DNA of 64,000 bases from Paramecium octaurelia (taxonomy: Eukaryota; Ciliophora; Oligohymenophorea; Peniculida; Parameciidae). Location of the stretch: assembly GCA_905182995.1 (NCBI GenBank), contig CAJJDP010000055.1, positions 434,001 to 498,000 on the forward strand, read 5' to 3'. The notes under the pieces are model-generated. The model was not told the origin of the DNA, did no database searches, and saw nothing but the letters and a program-made list of their open reading frames with translations. The position numbers and the translations under genes were made by a program. Positions 36,422 through 49,421 of this stretch are shown piece by piece; within the stretch, counting starts at the first letter, position 1; the number at the start of each line of letters is the position of its first letter.

Positions 36422-37324
36422 GCATTATTGTATATTATATATAATATAAGTTAATATTACAAAAAATGATCAGAGATTGTTCACACTTAACAAATCAGCA
36501 TGACTAAACTAAGTCCGCCCGTTACTTTGTCATCATTTTATAATAATTTTAATATCCATTCAGGTGAATGTAGGAGTATAATCATAAGATCATAACCCAG
36601 TGCTTGTTTTCATCATTAAATAATTTAAATAAATTATTGAAATATTTTGTTTAAAATTATGGTTATGAGTATAAAATAAATTTTATTGATTAGAATATAT
36701 GAAGTTTTTTATTTATAAGACTTGATTATCTTTTTGATAAAGCTTAAGTAATGAAGAGCAAATTATTTATCTATGAATGGTTAAAATGCTAAAACAAGCA
36801 AGCAAATATATATATCTATTTCATTATGGAAATTAATATTAGAGAATAAATATTGTACATTTAAAATGCTTCTAGTAGATAGTGGATGTAATTTGCATAT
36901 GTTTAAAGATTTTCTTTCATTAAAAATAGAAATTAATTTAAGTACTCCTATATGAGTAATTCGAATAAGTTTACAAATATATTTTTATTATATTAATATT
37001 TGATTGATTATTCATTTTGGAACAGTTAGTATTATTCATAACAGAAAGAATTAAAAATTCATATCAATATTACGTATATAATAGCATTCTTGTGATAACT
37101 ATAAATACAAAAAAAAGTTCTTTTTTCGCTTAATAAGGATTGATACCTCATCCAATTGAGAATGTACAAGTTATCTTTCTAAATCTGTTGTACTATAGAA
37201 AAAATTGACAAATGATATCACATTTAATTTAAAATAAAAATTTGATGGGTATTGAACAAAATAATAAATAGATTTTTAATATCTCATATTTTCAATTACT
37301 GTTTGAAGATGGATTATAATTTTA
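36422..37324. other. AT-rich intergenic region, about 0.9 kb
   Basis: This follows the mago stop and precedes the Myb/SANT-like gene. A/T-rich with only short open runs; no gene, repeat or RNA recognised. Confidence 0.5.
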
Positions 37325-38116
37325 ATGAAGGAATCTAGATTATATAAAGATAGAGAAGATGGTTAGATGCCACTTAATAAATCTCAATAACTTATGGTGA
37401 AGGAGAGATTAAAAGCTCATTAGCAAATTTAGTTGTCCGAATTAAAAAATGAACAACTCTAATATATGAAGGAGAGAGCATATTGGACGATTGGCGAGGA
37501 AGTGATATTGTTAAAGTATGTAAAAAGTCATGATGGACTATAATGGAATTGGGATGGATTGAAATAAAAGTTAAGAAAAAAAGATGGAAATGATTGTCAA
37601 AAGCGATATGATGAAATAAGAAGACCATAGGATGGAGAATACGAGAAGCCTGAGACTCCCATTGATAAAAGTTGGGATTAGAAAAAGGAGAGCATTTTAT
37701 TATATTGCTATATGAAATATCAAGGTCAATGGGGAAAAATCTAAAAGCGAATTAATGAATTTAGCATTTAAGAATTACAAGAGAAATTAGCTGAAGTAAT
37801 TAAATATTTTAAGTTTTAGATTTAAAGTGCAAGGAGGTTGAACAATTAGTGGAATGTATTTGGAGACTTTCAATTATTAGAAGGAATAATGAAGAATAAG
37901 AAATTATAGGAACTAGAAGGTTAATTGGGGAAGAATTAAGAAGAAATAACCAATCATGTGAAGGAAATTTTGGAAGATTTAGGAAAGAAATTCAGGATAA
38001 CAGAAAATGATTACGTGAGTGATAAATCAGAGGACTCCGAATAGATTCGAGAAAGAATCCAAATTGTAAGTAGCAATAATAGTGAAGGAAGTGGATACAA
38101 TAGCTCAGATAATTGA
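37325..38116 (+). CDS. Myb/SANT-like protein (255 aa)
   Basis: ATG 37325 gives MKESRLYKDREDGQ; a 24-nt intron (GTAATTAA...TTTTAG) lies mid-gene. Two Trp-based modules resemble Myb/SANT repeats: WTIGEEVILLKYVKSHDGLQ followed by WNWDGLKQKLRKKDGNDCQ and KRYDEIRRP, and later WDQKKESILLYCYMKYQGQW with GKIQKRI. The remainder is a Lys/Glu-rich helix and an acidic/Ser-rich tail (SSNNSEGSGYNSSDN). A nuclear DNA- or chromatin-binding role is likely. The complementary-strand open frame at 37392-37628 is a shadow. Confidence 0.75.
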
Positions 38117-38459
38117 ATTGATAGATTAATATCTATTATTTATGAAATCAACTTATGATTTATAGATTAATTTATTTTTATTTGATTTTATTTTAATTAA
38201 AAATAGAGATCCTGATTATTCTCTTAGTATGTCAAAAAATGGAATTTTAATTATTTTTATTTTATCTAAATTAAAATCGTAATCTATAGTACAAACTATA
38301 ATTCAAGTTTCTCTTTATTTATTTCATTATTTTGAGCCAAATGGAGTAAAGTTTTGATTTCTCTAACTCTCAACATTGTATATGTATTAGTTTAGAAATA
38401 TATAATTTTTATTTATATGTAATTCAATTGATACAAGAAATAAAAAGAATTTTAACGCA

Positions 38460-39518
38460 ATATTGTGATACTATCTCAGTGGATCAATTGCAATTGCTGT
38501 CAAAACGAGAACAATTGTAATTGACATATAACTTTGATGTGTATAATAATTATTATCCAATTCATAGAATTCATGACGAAATTTTAGAGAATTAAAGGTC
38601 TTTTGAATTGAGGTATTATTAGTCAGCAGAACTTAGAGTAAAAGGCTTGCTAATGAATTCAATAGGATCTTGAAATAATAAGATTACGTACTGTTTCCTT
38701 AAGTTATTAAATAATATTGAACTTCGATTCCCAGAGCAATCTTACATATGTCCATATAAAAGCTCATGGTAAAGATTTTTTAGTTATCTTTGCTATCTTT
38801 TTTGTTTCTCAATCTTTTTTGTATGGAATCATGATTGCTCATGAGGATTACGATGGAAGTCTTGGAATCGGTTTGCAAGAGGAATTCAATTTTCCTTTTC
38901 TCCCATTTATTTTCTATAATAACGAATTATTTAATACTAATGGTCATGGCTAGATCCTTGTTCCAATTTAAAATCCTATTTGGACCTTTCTCCCATTAAA
39001 TGGAACTTTAACCCTAGAGAAAATAGTCTCCAATAGCGTATTTGTACTCAAAAGGGTTTTGTTATACATCGCATGATATTTACCACTTAGAATCCTTAAA
39101 TTTTACTGATACAATTTACCTAAATGCACGTCATACGACACATTCTATCAACAACCCAGTTAGATTGAGAATTGGCTAAGTATAAGGCCTACCCGTACTT
39201 GAGTATGATGTCTAAATTGAATTCAACTAAGGGCATAGAATATAAGTTAATTATTAATTTAATTAAAAAGTCTTTTACGAATTCAAATTCAATTTAACCC
39301 TACTGTCAACTTGTATTAGTTACGCAAGGATCTTAGACAATAGCAATTCTACAACGCTTTTTCTTCAATTATAAAACTTTAATTAATTATTTATCCTTGT
39401 GTTTAAATTAAATTTCGATAGAAAATAAAATATGATCTCACTAAATCTACCTTAATTGCAATTTAGTATTTTGTTTGAATTACATTAAAATTATTTGGGA
39501 ATAATCTAATTTCTCTGA
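38460..39518 (+). CDS. Unresolved multi-exon gene
   Basis: Strong coding character exists but in several frames. One upstream exon reads VDQLQLLSKREQLQLTYNFD and SFELRYYQSAELRVKGLL; a middle one includes YDGSLGIGLQEEFNF, reminiscent of the DGILGLG element of aspartyl proteases; a downstream one reads TDTIYLNARHTTHSIN and later VFYEFKFNLTLLSTC. At least three short introns must join them and I could not settle the borders, the start or the stop. The aspartyl-protease link is only a hint, since no DTG motif was found. Asn-rich sequons suggest a secretory-pathway protein. Confidence 0.4.
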
Positions 39519-39752
39519 AATTGATAAGAATAGAAAATCCTTTACATATGTTGGTTGATCAACAAGAAGTGTGAGGTTTTGCCTGGCTTTTAATTAAAAT
39601 AACAACAGTTTTATAAAATGATTAAATAATAACAATATTTGATTTTCAATAAATTTAACTAACTTTAAAATTTAATTATATAATTGTTTGAATAATATTG
39701 GATAATTAATTTCCAAATTTTTAAATTGATAAATGTAAAAATAAACAAAAGG

Positions 39753-40705
39753 TCATTAGAAACTATTCATTTTTACAAGGGAGGGAGCTTGAGTGTATTT
39801 TTTAAAGCTTTCGTTGGAGTATTTTTCCTAGATTTGGGGGATTTGGAAGTCGTCTCTTTGCTCTTCTTGTTTTTCTTGGATAGGGGATTGGCAGATGTTG
39901 TTGTTGATGGTTTTCTTTCCTTTGATCTTTTCAGAGGAGAGGTACGAGTCAAAGGGTTTGAGTTCGTACATCTCTTGGATCATATTTTTAATTTCAGCAA
40001 TATATTTATGCTAATTATAAAATTCCACATTGTACTTTTTATTCGATTGAACTGATTTTATTGTAATGAATGATTTATAGTGTGGCTTCATTCTGGAGGA
40101 AGGAGATGAAAAGGTCTTTGAGTAAATTCTTGCAGAGCTTGGACTCTTTGGGTTCATTGACTTAAACCTGAAAGCACCTTTACAAGTCTCCCAATTCGAA
40201 TCGCTGTTGTTTGGACGTCTAGATAGTGGTATGAGGGGAGAGTACCTTTGATTCTTGAACGTTCTGGAGATATTTGTAGGCAGCATCTTGTTCCATCATT
40301 TTGGCCCACTTCTTGAAACGAGACAGGAAGAAATGAGGGATACGTCTAGAGAGTAGGGAGTGTATTGGGATACCTTCTAAAGTCCTGATCCTCCTTGATG
40401 TCTGGGTTCGGATAGGGATGGGAAACATTGTTGGATTTCTCGGAGTCGGAATTGACTGAGGATAATTGGGGGATGCAATACCGCGTATTTTTCTAGAGGA
40501 GGGTTGTTGAGGGTTGAGTTATTGTTTGATGTCGTCGTGAAACCTTTGGATGATGGAGAGAGCATTGGCAAAGGAGTTGAATTGATCCTCATCTGCCTCC
40601 AGGATGATTTTTTTGTTTTTTTGTTCAAGGACCTAGGGAGATAAAGATAAGTGTGAGATAAAGTACTCGATATTTGAAGAGAGAAGGCTCATTGTTGGTT
40701 TTCAT
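39753..40705 (-). CDS. Uncharacterised protein (297 aa)
   Basis: Starts MKTNNEPSLFKYR; introns of 34 nt (GTACTTTA...CCCTAG) and 25 nt (GTACAATG...AATTAG) give 297 aa. Features: EQKNKKIILEADEDQFNSFA, a Pro-rich region (NYPQSIPTPRNPTMFPIPIR), a basic segment (SRFKKWAKMMEQDAAYKYL) and an acidic/Lys C-terminus. GC content is noticeably higher than in neighbours. No family recognised. It lies 43 bp from the stop of the pseudokinase gene on the same strand. Minus-strand frames at 40011-40286 and 40377-40628 are shadows in other frames. Confidence 0.68.
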
Positions 40706-40748
40706 TTATTATAATTAATGAGAATGCGTAATTAGATTGCTGTATTCA

Positions 40749-41946
40749 TCAGGGGGTCTTGGCTTTAAGGACTTGGATGATTTCATGGTATATCTGCAAA
40801 GGTATAATGTCAATACGATTTTGCCCAATCCGGGCTTATATTTCTCTATCTTCCTGAAAGTACGCTTAATCTTCAAGGTTTCTTCTTTGAGTGAGTCGTC
40901 ATCCTCTCGTATCGGGGTTCCACTGGCATCCAACTTGAGGGAAGTGACAACTCGATTGTGTGTGTAGTTGAGAGTTTCGCAACTGGCTTATTGTTGTTCT
41001 CCACTCAGCATCCCAGCCCTTTCGAGCAACTCAAACAGCAACTGAGTTTTTTTGGCATTCCTAATGAAGGGATGAGTAAGCAATTGAGCAGCACTCGGTC
41101 TCAGTCTAGGATCTCGTTGCAAACACTAATGCACAAAATCGATCATCTCATTTGGATAATCCCCACTCAATCTCGGAGGCTGTTGGACTATTTTGAAGAT
41201 GACCTTTTACGGAGGCACATCCTCATAGGGTATCTTGGAAGTGATTAATTCAAAAGCAGTGATGCCAATGGCCCAGACGTCAGTTTTTTAATCAGTCAAA
41301 GAGGATTGAATGGTCTAATAGAATGAGTTCTTTTACTTCAGGAGCCATCCAATAGGGGAGACTGAGGATATGGGACTGCGATTTATTGATGGTATCGGCA
41401 AACTCCTTGTTGGTGGAGAAATAGGAGAGTTTGACTTTGGCTTCTTGGGAAAGGAAGAGATTGGCAGCTAAAAAGGAGATTTAGAGTAGAAATAAAACTC
41501 ACATTTAATATGTCTATGCACAAGACCTTCCTAATGGATCTCTTAGACGCCAAGCAAAAGTTCTCGTATGATCACTTGCACATATTGAGTCTCCAAAGTC
41601 TGTTTGTTGATCTTGAACAAATGAATCAAATCCTTCAATGATCCTCCAGCAAAGTATTCCATCACTATAAAGAGTTTGCCATCTTGTCCAAAACACTTGT
41701 CGACCAAGCATATGTTTCTGAAGGGTTTAGTGCGGTAGGTCTAGACGGCTTGGGCCAATTCTGCCTGATTGACCAAGTTGATGACTTTGATGGCTACGAT
41801 GAGTCCTGTCTTCTTGTCCAGTCTTGAATGATAGGATAGTGAGATTACGCCTTGTAGACAGTGGAGTAGTCTGTACGGTCGAGTGCGCAAAGAATATCGT
41901 AATCTTCGATTGAATGTATTTAGTGATCCAGACTAATGAAATTCAT
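40749..41946 (-). CDS. STE20/MST-like pseudokinase (363 aa)
   Basis: Introns of 26, 35, 22 and 23 nt give 363 aa. The fold is clearly STE20-type: EDYDILCALDRTDYSTVYKA, GLIVAIKVINL (VAIK Lys kept), FIVMEYFAGGSLKDLI, LVHRHIKSANLFLS, KVKLSYFSTN, LPYWMAPE, DVWAIGITAFELITSKIPY, DPRLRPSAAQLLTHPF. The catalytic Asp of HRD is His (HRH) and DFG is replaced by a YFS-type sequence, so both catalytic acidic residues are gone and the protein is predicted inactive. The glycine loop is also degenerate. It probably acts as a scaffold or allosteric partner, as STRAD does for LKB1. Confidence 0.87.
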
Positions 41947-42017
41947 AATTACATTACAAAATAAATCAATGATATTATGCTATATATGTACAGTCCATAC
42001 CAAACTCAACTCATTAA

Positions 42018-42629
42018 ATGAAATAAGCTCTAATTTTCAAACATGAATCCCCCAATGTCAAAGCTGATTTCCATGAGAATGATACCAAAGACCCCATCAA
42101 GATCCTCCAATCCATTTATGATCAATATGATGCATTGTTTGTCGAGGAAATCATACTCGAGGAACTCGACATTCCTGAGATCACCCCTGAATTGAGAGAC
42201 AAACTGTAAGAGTTTCCGAATGTTCACAGTTTCGGCATCAACAGATGTGGATTACAAAGTCTAACCAATTTTCCATCCTTCAAACATTTGGTCAGGTTCT
42301 AAGCGGATGGCAATCTCATCAAGGCCAAACAGATCGGCTATTTGAAGAAGTACACTGAACTGCGTTCGATTTCCTTGATTTGCAATCAGATTGACGACCC
42401 GAAGACGATGATCAAATATTTGAAGGAAATGAAAATTACTCAACTTAATTTATACGGAAATCCCATGCAGGATTACTTCAAGTTGTTCTTTGACGAAATA
42501 CCCTCTCTGATTTACTTGGACAACCTACAGAAGACTGGGGCGGAGGTCTATTATGACTATGACGACACGAATGAGTTGAGTAAGCAGGATGGTTACATCT
42601 GTCCGAATTACAAGGAGTACAAGAGTTGA
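42018..42629 (+). CDS. Leucine-rich-repeat protein, ANP32-like layout (203 aa)
   Basis: Intronless from ATG 42018 (MKQALIFKHESPNVKADFHE) to TGA 42627. Leucine-rich repeats are visible: VHSFGINRCGLQSLTNFPSF, LVRFQADGNLI, LRSISLICNQIDDPKTMIKYL, ITQLNLYGNPM, followed by a cap-like IPSLIYLDN. The repeat number and cap resemble ANP32/LRRC-type small LRR proteins, but the long acidic tail of ANP32 is absent. A binding or scaffold role is inferred. An opposite-strand frame at 42030-42227 is a shadow. Confidence 0.8.
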
Positions 42630-42659
42630 TATTTATGGAATCATAAATTAATTAATTAT

Positions 42660-43087
42660 ATGGCTTATAATAACGATTTCTAGGATCTCTTGCCGGATGA
42701 CTAAGAAGAATTCGCTATGAGAATGCCTGTCAAGAGTCATTTGTAGAGGTTGGATGTAAGTCAGTCTGCTAAACGTAGCAATTACTACAATAATTGATGG
42801 ATGAGTTGGATATGGTGAAAAAGGAGAAGGAGTAATTGCGCAATAATTTGGTGGAGTTGTCTCAAAAGACCTCGGATTCGTTTGATGATGCAAATAAATA
42901 TCTGAATGACGAATATCGAAGATTGATGCAGGAGTTTCATGAACAGAATGGATTGCAATTGGAACAACATCAGTTTCTGAAATAACAGGTCGATTCAATA
43001 AATTAGGACCGAATTAAATTGTAGCAAAATACTATTGTACTTGAGAACAGAGTTCAAGATGCAGAAAAGGAATTGGGATTTGTTTGA
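42660..43087 (+). CDS. Small coiled-coil protein (134 aa)
   Basis: ATG 42660 starts MAYNNDFQDLLPDDQEEFAM; a 23-nt intron (GTAAGTCA...CGTAG) leads to a coiled coil (MDELDMVKKEKEQLRNNLVE ... LEQHQFLKQQ) ending EKELGFV. It begins 30 bp after the LRR gene stop and ends 20 bp before the large surface-antigen gene, all on the plus strand. No family recognised. Confidence 0.75.
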
Positions 43088-43107
43088 TAATTATTATATA
43101 TTAATAA

Positions 43108-46100
43108 ATGAATTTTAAACTAACTATCTTCCTTTCTTTACTTTCCTTACATTAAGCAACCAAATTTTCAACTATTAAATGCACTTGCGAACAATTACTA
43201 TCCCAAAATGATTGTTAGACCAATAAATGTACATGGGACCAAAACAAATGCGTTATTAACATTGATACGCCTGTGGAAATTAGTCCAATCGTCACTTATT
43301 GTACATATTTTGAGGATGCGGTTTGTTAATAATAGAACGGTTGTGCATGGGTTGACAAACAATGCATTCCTTTCACGGGTTGTACTGCCTATTCATTCAG
43401 AGGACAAGAGGAATGCCAATATATTTCGAATAGATGTACATCAGACGGAGTGCATTGTATTGAAATCGGATTGTGTTAAGATTATAAAACAGAGATAGGA
43501 TGTGTGAAGAATAAAAATAATAAGCTGTGTTATTGGAATGTAGATAAGTGTTAAGATATTTAAGAGTGTTCATAAATATCAAAAACTCTATAAAGTGATT
43601 CAGAATGTAGATTCCAATTGTCAAAATGTACAGTGGCAGAATCGGGTGGTTGTGTAGATAGTGGAGATGCATGTTCAAATCAGAAACTGGAGATTCAATG
43701 TGTTTGGGATAAAAGTAAGTTGTAATCTTGTGCATGGGTCAACCAGAAATGCGTGAGTAGAATATGTTCAAATGCCCCTGCAACCTATACCACATTCGAG
43801 TAATGCAATAATTATCTGTCTACTTGTACGGTTCAATAGAATGGTGGATGTATCACTATCAGTTCCTGTGAGAATATCAAGGTCGAGTTGGGTTGCGTTG
43901 TGAATATGAATAAGCAGCCATGTATTTGGATTGACAACACGTGTATAGATAAGCAATGTTCAAAGGCTCCCACAAAATTCAATACGAATGATTAATGCAA
44001 GAAAATAAATAACAATTGTGTGACTACATAGAATGGATGTGTGGAATAGTTAAATTGTGAATCTTCAAAGCTATAAATAGGTTGTGTGGATATGGTGGAT
44101 GGTACTAAATGTTATTGGAATGGATCTACATGTGTTTAAAAGACGTGTTCGAATAACACCACTATAAAGACAGAAGCGGAGTGTCAATTGTATTCTAGTG
44201 GTTGCATTTTGAATGTAACCGCTTAGAGTGGATGTCTCGACAAGATGTGTGAGAATGTTGTACAATAGGAGTAATGTGTAGTGGATAAGTCGAATAATAA
44301 GTGTTCTTGGAAAAGCACTTGTTTTACTAAGAGTTGCAATACTGCGCCGAAGACTTTCACAACAAGCAGTGAATGCTAAACTCATATGGATACTTGCGTC
44401 TTAGATACATCGGGACAGGGTTGCATGACTATAAGGTTAACATGCCAGGCATATACATCAGAGAAGTCTTGTTTCATGATAAAAGGTGGGTAATATTGTC
44501 ATTGGCAGGACAAGAAATGCATCGATAGGACATGTAGTATGGCTAGTGTGAGTTTGAATAGCACTCAGCAATGTCAATAATTCAAACCCGATTGCATAGT
44601 TGGTAACAATTCTCAAGGATGTATGGATTTGACTAAGAATTGTGAAGATAGAAGATTACAGGGTAATTGTGAATATGGTAATAACCCAGTGTGTATTTGG
44701 AATGTGTATCGATGCGTAAAGTAGTCATGTGAAAGTGCTAGTATTGTTGGATCACCAAACTATTTGTCTGTTTTTGATGAAGCATCTTGTCTCTCTTATA
44801 TGGCTAATTGTATACCAAACAACTTAGGCAATGGATGTACAGCTAAACCTTCATCATGTTCTCAATTAAGTATCAATAATTGTATTGCTGCGGAATCGAA
44901 TGATTGCATTTGGGTGAATGGACGATGCGGAGACAAAATATGCATAAATCTGAGTGGATCCTCTCATCAAGAGTGTTCGGATTAATTGTCTAGTTGCACT
45001 GTAAATGGGAGTCTGAATGGCTGTATTTCATTGTCGGCTAAATGTTCATCTTACACCATATCACAATAATGTCGGTCAACATCTACTAATGTACAATGCT
45101 TTTGGAATGGTACTCAATGCAGAGACACCATTTGTAGTGATGCTTCTGATTCATCGGATTATGATACATATGAGAAATGTAATGCACTCAATTCCTCATG
45201 CACAGTTGTGAGTAAGGTTGGATAGTAAGGATGTGTGGAGAAGTATTCGACTTGCGAGAGCTATAAGTAATCATACCAATGTCATCAATCCTCGAATTCT
45301 GTCCAATGCCTGTGGATTAATGATGGCTGCTATTAAGTCTCGAATTTGACATGTGGAGATATCAAAATATCCATCTACAATGATGTCAATTGCAGCAACA
45401 TTTTACCTAATTGCAAATCGAATGTTACTCAAACTGGGTGTATTAGTAAGGCATGCACAGATTACAATTATACAACTAAGGTTGATTGTGAGTAATTGAC
45501 TGGATGCACTGTTAATGCTGATTTCAACAAATGCATCACCAAATCGGATTCATGTTCAACTTATAGTTCTGATCCTACTCAATGCAAATACTCCAAAGAA
45601 GGAGATTGTGCGATGAAGGGTCTATATTGTGTGTGGACTCATATGGATTGTGGCTCTATTCTAACTCCAGTCGTTGATAACGATTGTTTTGTCAAGAGAT
45701 CATTCTGTAAAATGTTAGTGACTGACCAAGGAAACAAATGCATTTAAAGAGACTGCAATGAATATGCTGATGTCACTCCAACCTCACTTAGCATCTGTTA
45801 AGAATATGACTATTCTTGTGTCAACAATAGAAGCAACAATGGATGTATCACCATGTAATAATACTGTAGTGATGCAGGAGATGCTGCTTGTGTTTATTCA
45901 AAAAAGGAAGGACTTTGCAAATACACTGGCACTGCCTGTGTGGCTGTTGCTACTGCCAATTCTAAAAATTGTAATTTAGTGGTGGAGGCTGGACTTACTT
46001 TTAAGAAATGTTAAGATTATTCCAACAATTATTGCAGTGTCAATAGAGCCAACTCTGCCTGTGTCAATATCAAAGCATAATGTTCTGAATATACCAATCT

Positions 46101-49100
46101 GACCGATTGCTATTCATCCTCATCTGGCATGTGCATCTAAACTCAATAGAACGATAGTGGAGCATCCTGTATTAATGTCACCAGCTCCATTTTATGTAGT
46201 AAGTTATTTATTGGATAATCCTATACCTACACTCACACTATCTGTGAATCATTGAAGAGTACTTGCACCAACAATTCAACTTCAGGTTGCAAAGACAAAA
46301 CTTGTTTGAATACAAACACTCCACTTACTACTCATGTTGAATGCAATGCCTGGCTGAAAACATGTACTGTCAATACTACCAACAATGGGTGTGTTGAAAT
46401 GAAGCAAACTTGTCTAGAATAAAGTGTCACTGCTTGTCTATAGGCTAGCGAAGGTTAATGCATTGTTTATGATAATAAATGCATGAAATTCACTTGCTAG
46501 AAGTTGCCCAACACTTTAACAACACATACTCAATGTTAATCATCAAATAATTAATGCACTGTTGCCACCTTTGGAGGATGCATTGTCAAATCTAGCAATT
46601 GCAATACTTACAAAACATAATTACAATGCAGATTTAATCTAGATAATAAGAACTGCTGGTGGAATCAATACAATATGACATGTGTCAATCTATAATGTGA
46701 TCTCATTGAATAAACTACTGACTACAATACCCACAGTAAATGCTATAATGCATCTCCAAACATAAAGTGCACAGTATCAGTCAACGGAACTGGCTGTCAA
46801 TAACTGAAGGTCTGTACTGATTACACATTTCAAGGACAGTGTGTCATTGATAAATACAATAAACCTTGTGTCTGGAATGACAACGTGAGTCCCAGTGTCT
46901 GTTAATTGAAGTCCTGTGAGGCTGCATCATACACATTCACCTCTCACGATGAATGTTAATCCTTTGATACAACCTGCACAGTGTAAATCAAATACAACAC
47001 TGATTCTTCCACTCAAATCTACAGTGGATGCTAGATGCTAAGCACAAATTGCTCTGATTATTAATTTGAATTACAATGCTACCTGAATAAGAGTAACAAA
47101 TAATGTAAATGGGTGGACAATCAATGCATAGATTTTGGTTGCAAAACAGCTCCTAAGACATCAGACTATTCCACTCATGAGAATTGTTAATCCTATCTGA
47201 ATACATGCACTGTGAACTTTGATTTGTTGGGTTGCATGACTATACCCACTACTTGCTCAGATATTTTCTATCAAGTGCAATGCATCAAGGATATTAATAA
47301 TAATGATTGCCATTGGCTTGATTCAAAATGTCTGCAAAAAACATGTGAAAATGCTCCAAGTAATATCAATACTAAGTTATTATGTGAACAATGGCTACCT
47401 TAATGTACTGCTGAAGATATTAATAAATGTAAAACAATCACCTGTGAAGACTACACCTATACCACTGATTTAGAATGCAGATAGTAGACTCCTATTTGCA
47501 CAACAGATGGAACTAAATGTGTGACAAAAGGTTCATGTGCTCAAGCATTAAGTGAAATTGCATGTGATAAATCGATCAATAATGAACAATGTTATTGGAA
47601 CAAGACCTATTGTACGTTGAAGGTATGCAATCTAGTAACCAAAGAGGTTGATTGCACTAATAGTTATAACAATATTGCATGTGTTTGGGACAACAACAAA
47701 TGTAGAAACATTGGAGAATGCTATGATTACAATGGTACATCCCATAAAGAATGTTAAGCCTTCAATGCATTATGTACTTTTGATGATAACAAAAAATGTA
47801 GAAAATTAAGAAAATGCAATGAATATTCAAATCAAGACTAATGCATTTTGGGATTGGATGGACCTTGTCTATGGATTCAATAACTAAATATTTGTCATTA
47901 ATACACCTCTTGCAATAGTGTTAAATTTTAGACACATGTTGAATGTTAATATGTTTCAAAATTATGTACTACAGATGGCCTATAATGTGTCCCTCTTACT
48001 TTTTGTTCTGAAACCAATACCACTGGGGGTTGTATTGATGGCATTGATGGAAATTGTATGCAAACAGTTTCTGCTTTGAATTCAACTCAATCACCAATTT
48101 GCAAACTCTTCACAAATTGCACCGAAGCTTACTATTTAACCCACATTGAATGTCAGTATGCCAATAAAAATTGCACAACTAATGCTGTCAGCGGTTGTAT
48201 TAATCTGAATCAATGTACTTAATATCAAAGACAGGAATCCTGCTAATTAGACATTAACGGTGTATAATATGAAGACAACCTAATCATAGCCACAGGGAAA
48301 TGCATTTGGGATAATGGTCTGTGCAGAAACTAAATTTGTTCTGACTTTAGTGGTATTACCAATGAACAATGCAACAAGTTCCTTTCCACTTGCACCTTCA
48401 ATGGTGTTAAGTGTATTCCAAAATAAAACTGTTATTAATACACATCTTCAGCTATGTGTGCTGTTGCATATGGACTAGAGGGTAAATGCAATTGGAACAT
48501 TGCCCTTGATAAATGTTTAAAGCTGACTTGCGATGATATTTAAAATGGAACCACATTGGCCTTGTGTTAAAATACCTTATCTAATTGTATTACCAATGGG
48601 GTCAATTGCATTAGTAAAGATACCTGCTCTAGATACATCACTAAAATTGCTTGCAATGTAGGAGGAACAGATGGCATTTGTGTTTGGAATGCTAAAAATT
48701 CTACATGTTCCTTGATGTTGTCATGCACTTAAGCAGATGATGACTAAGAAGCTTGCTTATAAGCTAGTGATCGATGTGCTATCAAATACGCTACCAGTCA
48801 ATCCACCAGTTCTTGTTATTCACACACTTGTGATACCTATTTAAATAGTAATGGCTTATGCAAATCGTTCTCTAATTGGAATTACTCTTCCAAAACAGCT
48901 TGCTCCTTTACTTAAGGTAAATGCGCTGAAATTGATCTCTCAACTCTTACCGAATAACAATGCTTTGTAACTTCAGAGTATTCCTACACTTGGAATACCA
49001 GTAAAAACAAATGTTAATCCTGTGTTGCCCAAAATAATAACAATAACAACTCTAATCAAACAAATACAAATCCCAATGTTACCACACCATCTTAGAATGT

Positions 49101-49155
49101 TGACTTCGGATATATGATACAAACTGTAATGTATCTCTATTTGATTTCTAATTGA
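43108..49155 (+). CDS. Large cysteine-periodic surface antigen-like protein (2,015 aa)
   Basis: A single intronless frame of 2,016 codons including the stop. MNFKLTIFLSLLSLHQATKF is a signal peptide. The whole body is built of modules with regular Cys spacing (typical text: CTWDQNKC, CAWVDKQCIPFTGC, CYWNGSTC), as in Paramecium immobilisation antigens, which are likewise ~2,000-2,700 aa and normally intronless. No long perfect tandem repeat was seen. The C-terminus is Asn/Thr-rich and ends in a weakly hydrophobic tail (FGYMIQTVMYLYLISN) that may serve as a GPI signal. The last ~400 residues are paralogous to the 26-29 kb antigen. In i-antigens, expression is normally mutually exclusive; whether that applies here is unknown. 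Confidence 0.9.
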
Positions 49156-49421
49156 TCTATTAATTTTTAATAAAATTATTAATATCTACTAAGAAATTAT
49201 AATGTATATATAAAATTATAATATTATTAATGCTAGCATGAGAAAGCATATCTTGTTGTTGTGCTTAAAAAACGTAATTGATTGACCCTTCCTTATTCGA
49301 TTATTTAAATACTCGAGATATTAAAATATCATATCAACTGAGTTTATCCTAAGTTGTTTTATTAGTTCTTTATTTATGTCACCATTGTATTCTACTAAGA
49401 AATATCTTTAAATGGAGGACA

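Noticed and set aside
42648..45211. Open frames on the minus strand and in other plus-strand frames across the antigen gene (for example 43397-43735 minus, 44071-44385 minus, 45017-45211 plus)
   Set aside because: They overlap the continuous 2,015-aa frame and reflect its codon composition; their translations have no coherent features.
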